Positions 48,341 to 57,142 of a DNA stretch of 64,000 bases are shown here, one piece after another. Position 1 is the stretch's first letter, and each line of letters begins with the position of its first letter. The stretch comes from Phenylobacterium sp. J426. GTDB taxonomy: Bacteria > Pseudomonadota > Alphaproteobacteria > Caulobacterales > Caulobacteraceae. The translations under genes were made by a program, and so were the position numbers. The notes under the pieces were generated by a model. It was not told where the DNA came from. It did no database searches and saw nothing but the letters and a program-made list of their open reading frames with translations. The DNA is taken from NCBI RefSeq assembly GCF_024699945.1, contig NZ_JAJOMY010000002.1, positions 62,001-126,000 on the forward strand, given 5' to 3'.

Positions 48341-48793
48341 CTAGCCGGCGCCTCGCGAAGCGCCAGTCAGGGCTTCCTCAAGGCCGCGGCGGCTTTCCAC
48401 CGCAAGCCGCAGCAGCGCCGAGTCTGCGCCCATCAGCCGTCGCCTTGCCTTCGGGGCGATGAAATAGTTGCGTCCATCGCGCACGATCCAACCTGCAGCC
48501 TGCAGTTTCGCAACTTTCCGGCGCAAGGTCTCGTACGGCACGCCAGACGCGCGATTCAATTGGCTTAAGTTCAGAGCGTTCAACGTTTCCGGCAGACGGA
48601 TACTTTCGTCGAGCAGCACGCCTAGGATGTAGAAGGCTTCGAGATCGCCCTCAAACTGCGCCTGGACTAAGCGGAAGAAGTCTAGCACGGTTCGAAGAAG
48701 TATCGGTGTGACTGCGACGTTGGGTGCTTCTGAAGTCGAACTCGCCGGGGTTTTCACTGACTGCTCCAATGCTTCCCCGACATCACAGAGCAC
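48341..48793 (-). CDS. Winged-helix regulator
   Basis: The central part reads NLSQLNRASGVPYETLRRKV and KLQAAGWIVRDGRNYFIAPK, a winged helix-turn-helix with wing, as in MarR/IclR-like regulators. An N-terminal helical segment could mediate dimerisation. Targets cannot be inferred. Confidence 0.65.
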   Translation of the reverse strand: MLCDVGEALEQSVKTPASSTSEAPNVAVTPILLRTVLDFFRLVQAQFEGDLEAFYILGVLLDESIRLPETLNALNLSQLNRASGVPYETLRRKVAKLQAAGWIVRDGRNYFIAPKARRRLMGADSALLRLAVESRRGLEEALTGASRGAG

Positions 48794-48832
48794 CCGCCGG
48801 GCGTAGGCTGTATAGCCCTCAACTGGCGTTGC

Positions 48833-49057
48833 TCAGATATCAACGAGATGGAAATCTGCAAGCGGCGCGCGAACTGCGACGGGTGCGCCGAGGACACCGC
48901 CGTAGCCGGGCCACGTCTCGACCAGCAGGGCTACGCCTTCGGCGTTGGGCAACTGCTCGATCCGCCAGAAGCCCGAGCGGGATCGGTAGCGTAGATTATC
49001 GCCGGCATAACAAACGACGTCGCCGATCCGCCGGCTCTGTACGTCATGGTCCGTCAT
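48833..49057 (-). CDS. Small hypothetical protein
   Basis: From ATG 49057 the product of about 74 residues reads RIGDVVCYAGDNLRYRSRSG and ends APLADFHLVDI. It looks like a small beta-rich protein. No family is recognised. Confidence 0.4.
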   Translation of the reverse strand: MTDHDVQSRRIGDVVCYAGDNLRYRSRSGFWRIEQLPNAEGVALLVETWPGYGGVLGAPVAVRAPLADFHLVDI

Positions 49058-49282
49058 GGAGAACCGCGCCGACTGCAACATGATAAATCTAGCCGGATCG
49101 CCACGCCGTTCGTCTCAGGTGGAGCGGCCTGCGTTGCTAGACCGTGTGGCGACATCCCGAGTGCTCCTAGACGCTGACAAGATCGTGCCCAAGCCGTGGT
49201 GTAGCTTTAGCGGTGTGGTCACCGCGATCTCCAGCAGGGCCGGATCCTGTCAGGCGGCCACGGCGGGCAGGCTGACGAGGCA

Positions 49283-50347
49283 TCATCGCTGAGCGGGGCG
49301 ACGCTTTCCAGGGTCATGTAGCGGGAGCGCGGCCCATTCGTCGGACTGCTCGAGCAAGATGGCGCCAACCAGCTGGGTGACGGCGGCTCCGTTCGGGAAG
49401 CTCATGTAGGCCAGCACGTCGTCTTCGGCCCAGTCCATCAAGTCGGCCCGCTTCGGCAGCTTGGACCGCAGCTGGTCGGAGACCTTGCGCCACTGTGCCT
49501 TGGCGGTGGCGGGATCGTCATGGACGAAGGCGGTGGCCATCAGACCACGCGCCGACCGCTCTTGCCGGAATGAGCCAGGGCGTTGCGGGCAAAGTGGACC
49601 CGGCAGCGCTGTTGGGTGGCGCTCAGCACCCGGGCGGCGGCGGCCTTCAAGCCCTCGTGCGGGTCGGAGATCACCAGCTTCACGCCGCGCAGGCCGCGCC
49701 GCGCCAGCTTGGGAAGGAACTCAGTCCAGAAGGTCTCCGCCTCCGAGGGGCTCACGCCCACGCCCACGCCCAGCACCCCGCGGCGGCCATCGGTGTTGAC
49801 GCCCACCGCCACCGTGACCGCCATCAACCCCGCGCGGCCGGCCCGGCCGCACCTTCACGTAGGTGGCGTCGATCCAGCAGGAGGGCCACTCGCCCCCGAT
49901 TGGCAGCTCCAGGCAGGCCTGCATCAGCTCGTCGATTTCCTCGCAACGCCGGCTGACCTGGCTCTTGGAGATGCCGCTCATGCCCATCGAGCGGACCAGG
50001 TCGTCGACCGAGCGGGTGGAGACGCTCTGGATGCGTCTGCTGGATCACCGCGGTCAGCGCCTTCTCCGCCAGCCGCCGCGGCTCCAGGAAAAAGGGAAGT
50101 TGCTGCCCTTGCGAAGCTTCGGGATCCGCAGCTCGACGGTCCCGGCGCGGGTCTCCCAATCACGGTCGCGGTAGCCGTTGCGCTGCGCCAGCCGCTCGGG
50201 GCTCTTCTCGCCATGCGCCGCGCCGGTGAGCTGGCCAACCTCCAGGTCCACCAGCCGCTGCGCGGCGAAGCCGACCATCTCACGCAGCAAATCGGCGTCA
50301 GCGCTCTTCTCCATCGGTACGCGAAAGGCGACCATGTCGACGGTCAT
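49283..50347 (-). pseudogene. IS256-family transposase, multiply frameshifted
   Basis: Fragments in at least three frames add up to a Mutator/IS256-type transposase. In order they are EKSADADLLREMVGFAAQRL and GYRDRDWETRAGTVELRIPK, then ISKSQVSRRCEEIDEL and SCWIDATYVKVR (first Asp), then ISDPHEGLKAA (second Asp) and LSATQQRCRVHFARN. The tail is AKAQWRKVSDQLRSKLPKRA. No frame is intact, so the element is dead unless sequencing errors account for all breaks. Terminal inverted repeats were not identified. Confidence 0.8.
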
Positions 50348-50540
50348 CTCCGGTCTCTTGGTTTGCGGTTTGTGTCTGCAAACCGACCCTAGCCGAAGAT
50401 CGCGGATGACCACCCGCTGTACCGCTCGCTCGCTACGGCGCCTGTGAAGGCGCGCTTCGCGAGCGGCTTCGCTACCGCCCAGCTGCAACACCAGCGGGGA
50501 CACGACCCCTCAGGACTTGTGTGCAACCCGAGCGAGTTGA
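49283..50540 (-). mobile_element. IS256-family insertion sequence remnant (ends approximate)
   Basis: The element is defined by the decayed transposase. The upper boundary is placed near 50540 because a parE-like fragment begins at about 50560 without its N-terminal part. The lower boundary is just past the transposase stop. Both limits are estimates. Confidence 0.5.
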
Positions 50541-50565
50541 TACCCCTCGCGCCTCGTAGCGCAGA

Positions 50566-50670
50566 ATGAGCGGATACCTGATCTTCTATCGGGTCGAGAC
50601 GAAGAAGGTCGTCGTCATTCCAAGTCCACGACGGAGCCATGGACTACGAGCCGATACTGTTGCCAGATCG
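50566..50670 (+). pseudogene. Fragment of a ParE/RelE-type toxin
   Basis: One frame reads GYLIFYRVETKKVVV and a second, one base off, continues QVHDGAMDYEPILLPDRL. Together they resemble the last third of a ParE toxin (ending in the usual I-x-R-V-x-HGAxD pattern). The N-terminal two thirds and any antitoxin are missing; the IS256 remnant next to it may have cut it off. Confidence 0.4.
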
Positions 50671-51098
50671 ACTGTCAGCAGGCGGCCGGCCTGCGCAATT
50701 TCCGATAACAAACATTAGGCGGTCGTCGGGATTGGGCGCCCTAAGGGCGACGTGTCGCTGACTCAATAAGCTGCGACGCCGGGCCTGCTCGGCGGTTCTC
50801 GCCTCTTTTGCGGCGCAGGTGGCGGCTTCCTGGCTCCAAATCTGCGACGAGCAAGTCGACGGGCTGCCAGCTCACCTCGCTTTACCCCCTCTTCCCAGCG
50901 TTCCAGTCAGGACGTCGGTAACGGGTCGGACGTCGAAGTCGGGTTGGATCTGCTGCGTCGAGGAGTGAAGATCCTGCGCTATCACACCGGGAATTGCCCC
51001 GTCGTGCGGGCTGACGCCACGCCGCACCTGTGACGTGGCCTATTGCTGGGCACGCACGGGCGTCGCATCCTACCGCGGTTCTTTGGGGGGTGTGGCGC
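50671..51098. other. Intergenic region, no gene recognised
   Basis: About 430 bases between the parE fragment and the ankyrin gene. It contains an imperfect inverted repeat with GTCGC and GCGAC arms near 50753-50777. No gene is visible. Confidence 0.3.
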
Positions 51099-52011
51099 GT
51101 GCGTATTCGATTGGCTTTGGCCGCAATCGCGGCTGTGGGGCTGCTGCCGCTGGCGGCGCTCGCGGATTCCTGGGACACGTGGCGCTACGCGGTCAAAATG
51201 GGCCAGGAAGCCGAGGTCGTGCGGATGCTCGACGCCGGCCAAGATATCGACATGCAGAACGAGGAGGGCTGGACAGCGCTCCACGTGGCCGCAGAGGACG
51301 GCAATGAGCGCATGGTCCGCTATCTGCTCGCCCGCGGCGGCGCGGACCGACCTGAAGACCACGCGCGGGCGTACGGCCTATGATGTGGCGGAAGGCTATT
51401 CGGCCATCCGAGCGGCGATCCGGGCCAAGATGGCGCCCCCGGCGGACCCCTTTGCGCCCTACCTCGGCGGCGCTGCGGCGGCGCCCGCGAAACGGCCCCC
51501 GGCGGCGCCCATGAAGGCGGGCAACGGGGCCTGCGCGGCCGCGAATGCGAACCCGGCCAATGACGGCCGCACGCCGGCGACGCGGCCGCGCCTGCAAGCT
51601 CGGGACGCTGTTTGGTATAACCAGCCGGCGGAGCTCGCCGCGCTCCTCGACGACTGCGTCGGCGTCAACTCCAAGGACACGGACGGGGGCACGCTCCTGC
51701 ACGTGGCCGCCGAGCGCAACCGGATCGATATCGCGAAGCTGCTGATCGCCAAGGGCGCGAGCCGGACGGCCACCGACAACAGTGGCAAGCGGCCCGCCGA
51801 CTATGCCGCGTCACCCGAGATGCAGGCGCTCTTAGGGGCGCGATCGCCAGGCGGCCCGTCCACGCCTGTCCCGGCGAGCGGCGCCAATGAAGCTTACTGC
51901 AAGCAGATGTGGCACGAGGCGACTGCGCTTTGCGGTTTGGGCGCGGCGCGCTGCACGAACACGGCGAGCATCCGGTACAGCGCCTGCCTGAAGAAGGGCA
52001 CCTGGTACTAA
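51099..52011 (+). CDS. Exported ankyrin-repeat protein (apparent frameshift)
   Basis: From GTG 51099, after a TTTGGGGGG run, a signal peptide (ending AALADSW) leads to ankyrin repeats: DIDMQNEEGWTALHVAAEDG and, after a Pro/Ala-rich linker, KDTDGGTLLHVAAERNRIDI. The first frame ends at 51383; the second carries LKTTRGRTAYDVAEGYS onward. They join near 51335-51350. The C-terminus has three cysteines. Exported ankyrin proteins mediate protein-protein contacts in the periplasm; no partner is evident. Confidence 0.7.
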
Positions 52012-52107
52012 AGAAGGCCTTCGATCCTGACGGTCCGCTGTCAGGCTGGATGGCCAGTCCGAGTTTCGACCCGAGGCCGAAGTTCGCTTGGTTGAGAGCC
52101 AGGCAAC

Positions 52108-52359
52108 CTACTTCGGCTCCCGTTCGTCCCGACGCTGCTTAGCCCGCTGATCTGGTGAGAGCGGCTTCTCGGTTGCCAGGTTGCGCCAAATCTCCGCGAT
52201 CTTCAGGAAGTCAGCCCGCTCTGCCTCATTGCGTGCGTACTTCGCCAGCCGCTCTGCCTCTTCAGCACGCTCGAGATATTCGTTCTGCAATGCACTTCTT
52301 CTGCTCGGGGTGAGCGGCGCGCGTGGCTGGTCAGCACGCACATGTATATCACCGTTCAT
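52108..52359 (-). CDS. Small helical protein
   Basis: The 83-residue product has the core YLERAEEAERLAKYARNEAE followed by ADFLKIAEIWRNLA. A similar core (YDRRAEEAEEQARRLPDADQ ending VAAGWRVLSE) occurs in the gene at 62224-62388, so the two are relatives. The family is frequent as small unknown proteins in alphaproteobacteria. Confidence 0.55.
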   Translation of the reverse strand: MNGDIHVRADQPRAPLTPSRRSALQNEYLERAEEAERLAKYARNEAERADFLKIAEIWRNLATEKPLSPDQRAKQRRDEREPK

Positions 52360-52471
52360 TCGCCGCCAGGTCGCCGCCCGTCCCTACCCCACAACGCGGA
52401 CTTCGACCAAAGCGACGTCCCGGGGTCCCCCGGGCCCAGACCCCGCAGCGTCGGCGTTCGCCCGGAGGTCG

Positions 52472-52843
52472 TCAGGCTGCCCGTGCAATGTGCGCTTCGC
52501 CCATGTGGATCAGGATCGCGGTGTAGACGATGTCGCTGATCACCATGTCGCGTTCGTCTGCCAGTTCGCGGACGCGGCCGACGACAGGCTGCGCCAGCGC
52601 AAGCGTCACGGACGGCGAAGACGTCGGACCGGTCAGCAGGTACTTGCGAAAGCCGTCAGCCTCCTCGTCGAGGAAGCGCTCCAGGACGGCGGCGTAGTGG
52701 TCAGCCACGGTCTTGCCGGCGAGTTTGGCCTCGCCCTTCATCCGCTTATGCGCCCAGCGGGGCAAACGCATCGAGAGGTTCGTCCGGTGGACGTACTGCG
52801 GGGCCCCGTCGCTCTGGCCGACCTCGTGTTCCATCGATCCCAT
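52472..52843 (-). CDS. Tandem ribbon-helix-helix protein of the tni operon
   Basis: This 123-residue protein contains two segments with the strand-helix-helix layout of Arc/CopG domains: NLSMRLPRWAHKRMKGEAKL at about 21-58 and SVTLALAQPVVGRVRELADE at about 77-115. A single chain with two copies would fold as one complete DNA-binding unit. It starts 75 bases after the tniQ stop on the same strand and is probably the last gene of the transposition operon. It could be a repressor or a target-binding factor; both are inferences. Confidence 0.5.
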   Translation of the reverse strand: MGSMEHEVGQSDGAPQYVHRTNLSMRLPRWAHKRMKGEAKLAGKTVADHYAAVLERFLDEEADGFRKYLLTGPTSSPSVTLALAQPVVGRVRELADERDMVISDIVYTAILIHMGEAHIARAA

Positions 52844-52918
52844 CGACCTCCAACTCGCAAATCAGAGAATCGCCCATGGCGGACTCCCCGTCCAGTCGGT
52901 TGTCAACGCGAAGATTCT

Positions 52919-53974
52919 TCAGGCGAAGCCGGAGAACGCCGCGACAGTGGCGGCGGCCCGCCATCGGGCCTCGCCGTGAGGCGACCAATGCTCCGCCCGA
53001 GCGCCCATGAGGTGGAACGACGTCACGGGCAGCGCCAAGGCGACTAGGATGAGCGGATCCAGCGAAGCGTACTTGAGGGCGCGTTGGCGCGCCTTCGGGA
53101 CGCTGAGCCGGGCGCACTCCTCCACCCACTGGGCCAACGCGGGATCTGGTGTGGGCGGACAGCCGGGCGCACCTACGATCCTCATGGCCGCGCGAACGTG
53201 GGAGAGACGAGCCGCGGTGGAAATCTCGTAGGCGGCTGCGGTTCGCAGTTCGGCTGAGCCGCCGCGCGTGGAAACCTGCCCCCACCGCATTTCCAGGCCC
53301 GACATCAAGGGCCCCCGTCCCATGCAGATGTTCATCTGGGTGCAAAGGGCGTCGACCACATCGAGCACCTCGCGGGTCCAGACGCGGAGGAGCTCCTGCG
53401 CCGCGGGCGAGCGTGACTCGATCAGCGCTGCGCTTGCTTCGCCGAGACGCAGCTCCTCCGGCTGCATGCGGGCGATATTCAGGTCCAGGGGTTCGGAAGC
53501 GTGGGTCCAGCCCTCATTCGTCGGGTCGCCGACCAGGTCCACGCCGGCTTGGCCGTGCGGGACGAGGGGCTCCCGATGCGTCGGACAGCAGGTCGCCAAA
53601 GGGTGCGTCCAGTTCACCCGCACATGGGGCGGCCGCTCAATCGCCATGTCTTCTTGCAGGCAGGACCGACAGACAGCCCAGGCTAGTGGGACCGGCAGCC
53701 CCGCCGGCGCGGCCGACTTGAGGAACGCTGGGTGCACCATCGCCTCGAGCTCGGCGATACTGCGGCCCGTGCGGGCTGTGATACCGGCGAGCGCGGCGCG
53801 ATCCGGGTTGCGATCGCCCTCGTGGAGTTCGACCCCGATCTCCCAGCCGACCTCGTGCAGGGAGAGCAGCTGCCGATGAGCAATCCGCACCAGCCAGGAC
53901 GACAGCGCCTCGCCGGGCACCGGCTCGACACGCGGAAGGGCCAGGGTCGGCGCGATGGGAGCCTCAAAGCCCAT
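52919..53974 (-). CDS. tniQ: TniQ transposition protein
   Basis: From ATG 53974 the protein is about 351 residues. The N-terminus (PVPGEALSSWLVRIAHRQLL) is the TniQ signature. A zinc-finger pattern follows: CRSCLQED and, downstream, CCPTHREPLV. TniQ/TnsD proteins help select target sites for Tn7- and Tn5053-type elements. Its start overlaps the tniB stop by 11 bases. The open frame extends further upstream to 54109, but that part is Arg/Ser-rich and overlaps tniB. Confidence 0.85.
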   Translation of the reverse strand: MGFEAPIAPTLALPRVEPVPGEALSSWLVRIAHRQLLSLHEVGWEIGVELHEGDRNPDRAALAGITARTGRSIAELEAMVHPAFLKSAAPAGLPVPLAWAVCRSCLQEDMAIERPPHVRVNWTHPLATCCPTHREPLVPHGQAGVDLVGDPTNEGWTHASEPLDLNIARMQPEELRLGEASAALIESRSPAAQELLRVWTREVLDVVDALCTQMNICMGRGPLMSGLEMRWGQVSTRGGSAELRTAAAYEISTAARLSHVRAAMRIVGAPGCPPTPDPALAQWVEECARLSVPKARQRALKYASLDPLILVALALPVTSFHLMGARAEHWSPHGEARWRAAATVAAFSGFA

Positions 53975-54854
53975 GTTCCACCTGCTCGCGCTGCGCCACG
54001 ATCTGTTCGAGCAGGCCGACCGTGATGCATTCGGTTCCTGTCCGGATGGCCTCCTTCGCGGCCTTCTCCAGCAGCGCGAACATCGCGCCCATGTTGCCGG
54101 CGAGCACATGGAGGGTGTTCATCAGCGCCTTGTCGACCTTGGTTGGCTTGCGGAGCGGCAGGTGCGCCACGCGCTCCCGGACGAGCTCGACGACCCACCG
54201 CTCCTTCTTTGCCCACCGAGGCAAGCCGACGATCTCGAAGCGTTGCGCGAGGTGCTCGTCGGCCTTGATCAGCGCCCTCGCCTCGCCGCTGCCAAAGCCC
54301 GCGACGGCGATCGACAGCTCGTTCGACAGGTACTTCAGGGTGTTCAGCACGACCTGCTGAGCAGACGCCCGCTGATCGAGGATGTGCTGCATCTCGTCGA
54401 TGATCAGCAGACGCACGGTCCGGGCCTCCATGTGGCGCACCACCATGGCGCGCAGACGCGGGACGGTGACGTCCGGCATCGGCGCCTGCATGCCGCGCAG
54501 GATCTCCAGGTAGAGCCGCTTTTCGTCGACGGTTGGCGGCGCCTGGATGGCCACAACCGAGCCCGGCTCGATCTCCTGCCGCGCCTCCTCCTCCAGATAG
54601 AGGTCGAGGAAACGGCGGATGATCCGGGTCTTGCCGCTGTTCGGCGGCGCATACACCAGAAGCGACGGCATACGGACCCGCTTGGGCATCCGCACCAGCT
54701 CCAGAAGCCGCTCCACAACGGCCTCGCCGGGCGGATAGGGCAGCCAGGCGTCCGATTCGATCGCCCGCAGGCGTTCTGCATCATCGGCCGTGGCGAGGTG
54801 GCGGATGCTGGGGTCGAGGTGGTCGAAAGCCCCGCAAGTGTCTGTCTGGGACAT
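53964..54854 (-). CDS. tniB: TniB AAA+ ATPase
   Basis: The 296-residue protein has Walker A in APPNSGKTRII (about 69-79) and Walker B in RLLIIDEMQHIL, with GLPRWAKKERWVVELVRERV later, as in TniB/TnsC regulators. These ATPases link target selection to the transposase. ATG 54854 shares a base with the tniA stop (TGATG), indicating translational coupling. The residue pattern DLDPSIRHLATADDAERL at the start is also typical of TniB. Confidence 0.88.
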   Translation of the reverse strand: MSQTDTCGAFDHLDPSIRHLATADDAERLRAIESDAWLPYPPGEAVVERLLELVRMPKRVRMPSLLVYAPPNSGKTRIIRRFLDLYLEEEARQEIEPGSVVAIQAPPTVDEKRLYLEILRGMQAPMPDVTVPRLRAMVVRHMEARTVRLLIIDEMQHILDQRASAQQVVLNTLKYLSNELSIAVAGFGSGEARALIKADEHLAQRFEIVGLPRWAKKERWVVELVRERVAHLPLRKPTKVDKALMNTLHVLAGNMGAMFALLEKAAKEAIRTGTECITVGLLEQIVAQREQVEHGL

Positions 54855-56468
54855 CAGAATGCTCCTCCCCAGCTGTCGTTGATCTCGGCGGGCGGTTGGG
54901 TGGCCCGGCGCGCGTCGGCCAACCGCTCCTGCATGCGCCGGGCGCGCTGCGAGGTCTTGGCGCTGGCGGCGAGCTCGGCTTCGATCTCCGCCATGGCGCG
55001 CCGGGCCAGAAGCCCCTGTGCAGGCCCGCGTTCACCACGCGTCGCGCGCGCCATCGCGCGGTAGAGCGCCAAGGTGGGCGCGCGCCCAGGTTCGTGTGCG
55101 AACCGGTAAGGGGCGATCACGTAGCGGCTATGCTCCAGCCGCACCCAGACCTTGGACAGGTCGCGGGGGTCGAACTTGACCTCTACCTTCCCCTTGCGCT
55201 CGGCGTAGGCGAGCTTCAGCTCCTCACAGGCATAGTCCTGCCCGAACAGGCGAATGCCGTGGCGGGTGACCTGCCGAACCGAGGACGGCAGCATGTCCAG
55301 CCGGAAGGCTTCCGGGTCGTCGGGCATGCGCGGCGCCTTTCCGGCCGTCGCTTCCTCCCAGGCCTGCAGCGGCGTCTTGCCGAGCGCCGAGTGGACCGTG
55401 TTGTGGTAGACGCCGAGGATCTGCTTGGCGAACCAGTCGTCGAGCTCCGCCAGGGTGAGCCTCGCCGAGCCCACGCTGTCGTAGTCGCCGCGGGCGCTCG
55501 GGCTTGAGTGCGTGGCGCCGGGCAGCATGCGGCAGGCGCCCATCATGGTCCCGATCATCCGCTCGATGTGGCCGCCCCAATGCGGGCGGCCGGCGGGCCT
55601 CAGGAAGGTCTCCACGCCCTGGTTCTTCAGGCCCCGCACGAAGGCCTCGGCGCGGAACTCCGCCGCCCGGTCGCTGTGGACCAGCCGCGGAAGGCCGCGT
55701 CCCGGCCAGGGGTAGTCGTAGCGGCGGGCGCTGAGCCAGGGACCCTTGTCGGCCACGGCGAAGGGAGATGGCGATCGCCGCGCGCAGCAACGAAGGCGGC
55801 TCGAGCGAGACGTAGTAGCCGACGATCATGCGGGTGGCGACGTCGAAGACCAGGGTCAGCCAGGCGCGCCCGATGGGCTTGCGATGCTCGCTATCGACAA
55901 TGATCACGTCAGCCAGGGTGTGGTCGATCTCGAACACCGCCCAGGGCTCGGTCACCAGGAAGCGGCCATGGCGGGGCGTCGCAGCTTCCGCCGCCTTGCG
56001 CCCATTGCGACGGGCTTCGACCTTGGCTCGCTTCAGCTTGTGCAGGCGGCGGATCACCGCCGCCCGGGCGGGTGGCGCAAGGCCTTCGGCTTCGCAGTCG
56101 GCGGCGATCTTGCCGACGGTGTCGAGCATCGAGGGCTTCGCCGGCGTGAGATAGTAGTGCAGCAGGCGCTGCAGGATGATGATCTCGACGCGCGGGTGCA
56201 GACGCGAGCGTCCTTTCGGGAAGCCGCGCTTGTGCTGAGCCAGCGCCCGCACAGTGACCTCCCCTGCTCCGCTGACCCGCCGCAGATCGCGGTAGATTGT
56301 CGCGCGGTGGACGCCTGCCACTTCGGCGGCGAAGTCAATGTCGACCGATCTGCGGTCCGGCATCGTCACCAGGTGCTGGATCGCCTGGGCCCGACCAGCG
56401 AGCTCGTCGAAGCGCTGCTGCGAGATCGTGTCGATGGGCGCCACACGGGCTTCGTCGCCTGCGGTCAT
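54854..56468 (-). CDS. tniA: TniA DDE transposase (apparent frameshift)
   Basis: The N-terminal frame (from 56468) has a helix-turn-helix region (AAEVAGVHRATIYRDLRRVS) and the first catalytic Asp in AVFEIDHTLADVII. The second frame, from about 55760, has the second Asp (LVHSDRAAEFRAEAF) and the Glu (GGHIERMIGTMMGAC), completing DDE. The frames join at about 55762-55772. A C-terminal Mu-type beta-barrel region (GIRLFGQDYACEEL) follows. The joined protein of about 538 residues is normal for TniA. ATG 56466-56468 overlaps the upstream stop by ATGA. Confidence 0.87.
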
Positions 56469-56800
56469 GGCGCGCCCTCCCCTTGCGCCTGCTCCTCGGG
56501 GAAGAACATGGAGAAGCCGACGATCTGGCGGGTGCGCTCATCAATGGCGGTGATCAGCCAGCCCCGCCGGCTGGCGTCTGCGATGTAATCCATCGGCTCG
56601 ACGTCGATGCGGATCGGCAGCTCGTCGCCGGCGTCCGCGTCCGGCGTGGCCCCTCCGCTGGACGGCGGCTGCGCGACTACCTCGTCGAGCAGCTGCGAGA
56701 CGGCTTCGAAGAGTTCGGGTGAGAGGTCCTCGATCTGCCCGATCGGAGGATCTTCGGCGCGGGAAATGTCGGCTTCGATGTTCGGGAAATGCGTGGTCAT
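56465..56800 (-). CDS. 111-aa protein with TniA-like core fragment
   Basis: The first half is acidic (LSPELFEAVSQLLDEVVAQP). The second half reads IDVEPMDYIADASRRGWLIT and AIDERTRQIVGFSMFF, which lines up with the first-strand region of the neighbouring TniA (WLTLVFDVATRMIVGYYV). It thus contains the start of an RNase H-like transposase fold but not the second Asp or the Glu, so it cannot be catalytic alone. Its stop overlaps the tniA start by ATGA, so the two are translated together. It could be a regulatory or structural partner of TniA or a relic of an older transposase. Confidence 0.6.
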   Translation of the reverse strand: MTTHFPNIEADISRAEDPPIGQIEDLSPELFEAVSQLLDEVVAQPPSSGGATPDADAGDELPIRIDVEPMDYIADASRRGWLITAIDERTRQIVGFSMFFPEEQAQGEGAP

Positions 56801-57142
56801 CGGCTTGCCCTTCTGTGGACTGCCGATGAGCTGGACTCCGAGCCGTCAACTTCGCAACTGGCAAACTGCTAGCAAGCAAGTCGCGAACCGCCTGCCCAAT
56901 TAACAGTAGTTTCTAGATAGAACAAATACTTATACAGGGCCGCCAGTATCACTTTGTTGTGAGATAATGGGTTCTTGTCTTTTGACAGCTCGCGGGCGCT
57001 GGCAACTGTCACTATCCGCACGAACACAACCTGATGCGACACTGATTTCGATACGTTCTATAGTGACAGCCTGGGGTCGCCGCCATGGCCAACTGTCACG
57101 TGTCACGAAGACGATCGTTTGTGAGACACCCGGAGAACGCGG
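56801..57142. promoter_or_regulatory. Divergent control region and res/transposase-binding repeats
   Basis: This 340-base region between the tni operon and the divergent resolvase gene contains several TGTC-type repeats. A perfect 10-base inverted repeat CTGTCACTAT has arms at 57006-57015 and 57060-57069, 44 bases apart. A 28-base imperfect palindrome occupies 57101-57128 (centre ACGATCGT), the size and symmetry of a resolvase subsite I. A further CTGTCACG copy at 57093-57100 adjoins it. The region should contain both promoters. Confidence 0.6.
57101..57128. repeat. Putative res subsite (28-bp imperfect palindrome)
   Basis: The ends read TGTC and GACA and the centre is ACGATCGT, with partial symmetry between. 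Its 28-base size and location 14 bases before the resolvase start match the crossover site of serine resolvases. Functional proof is lacking. Confidence 0.5.

Noticed and set aside
50753..50777. GTCGC...GCGAC inverted repeat as the left end of the tni transposon
   Set aside because: No matching sequence was found on the other side and the ankyrin gene would lie inside, so there is no support.
52746..53345. A 199-residue minus-strand frame overlapping tniQ
   Set aside because: It is out of frame with the recognisable TniQ sequence and is Arg/Gly/Pro-rich, so it is a shadow.
54854..56468. Two separate transposase genes in place of one tniA
   Set aside because: The DDE residues are split between the two frames, which match one family head to tail; one frameshifted gene explains them better.
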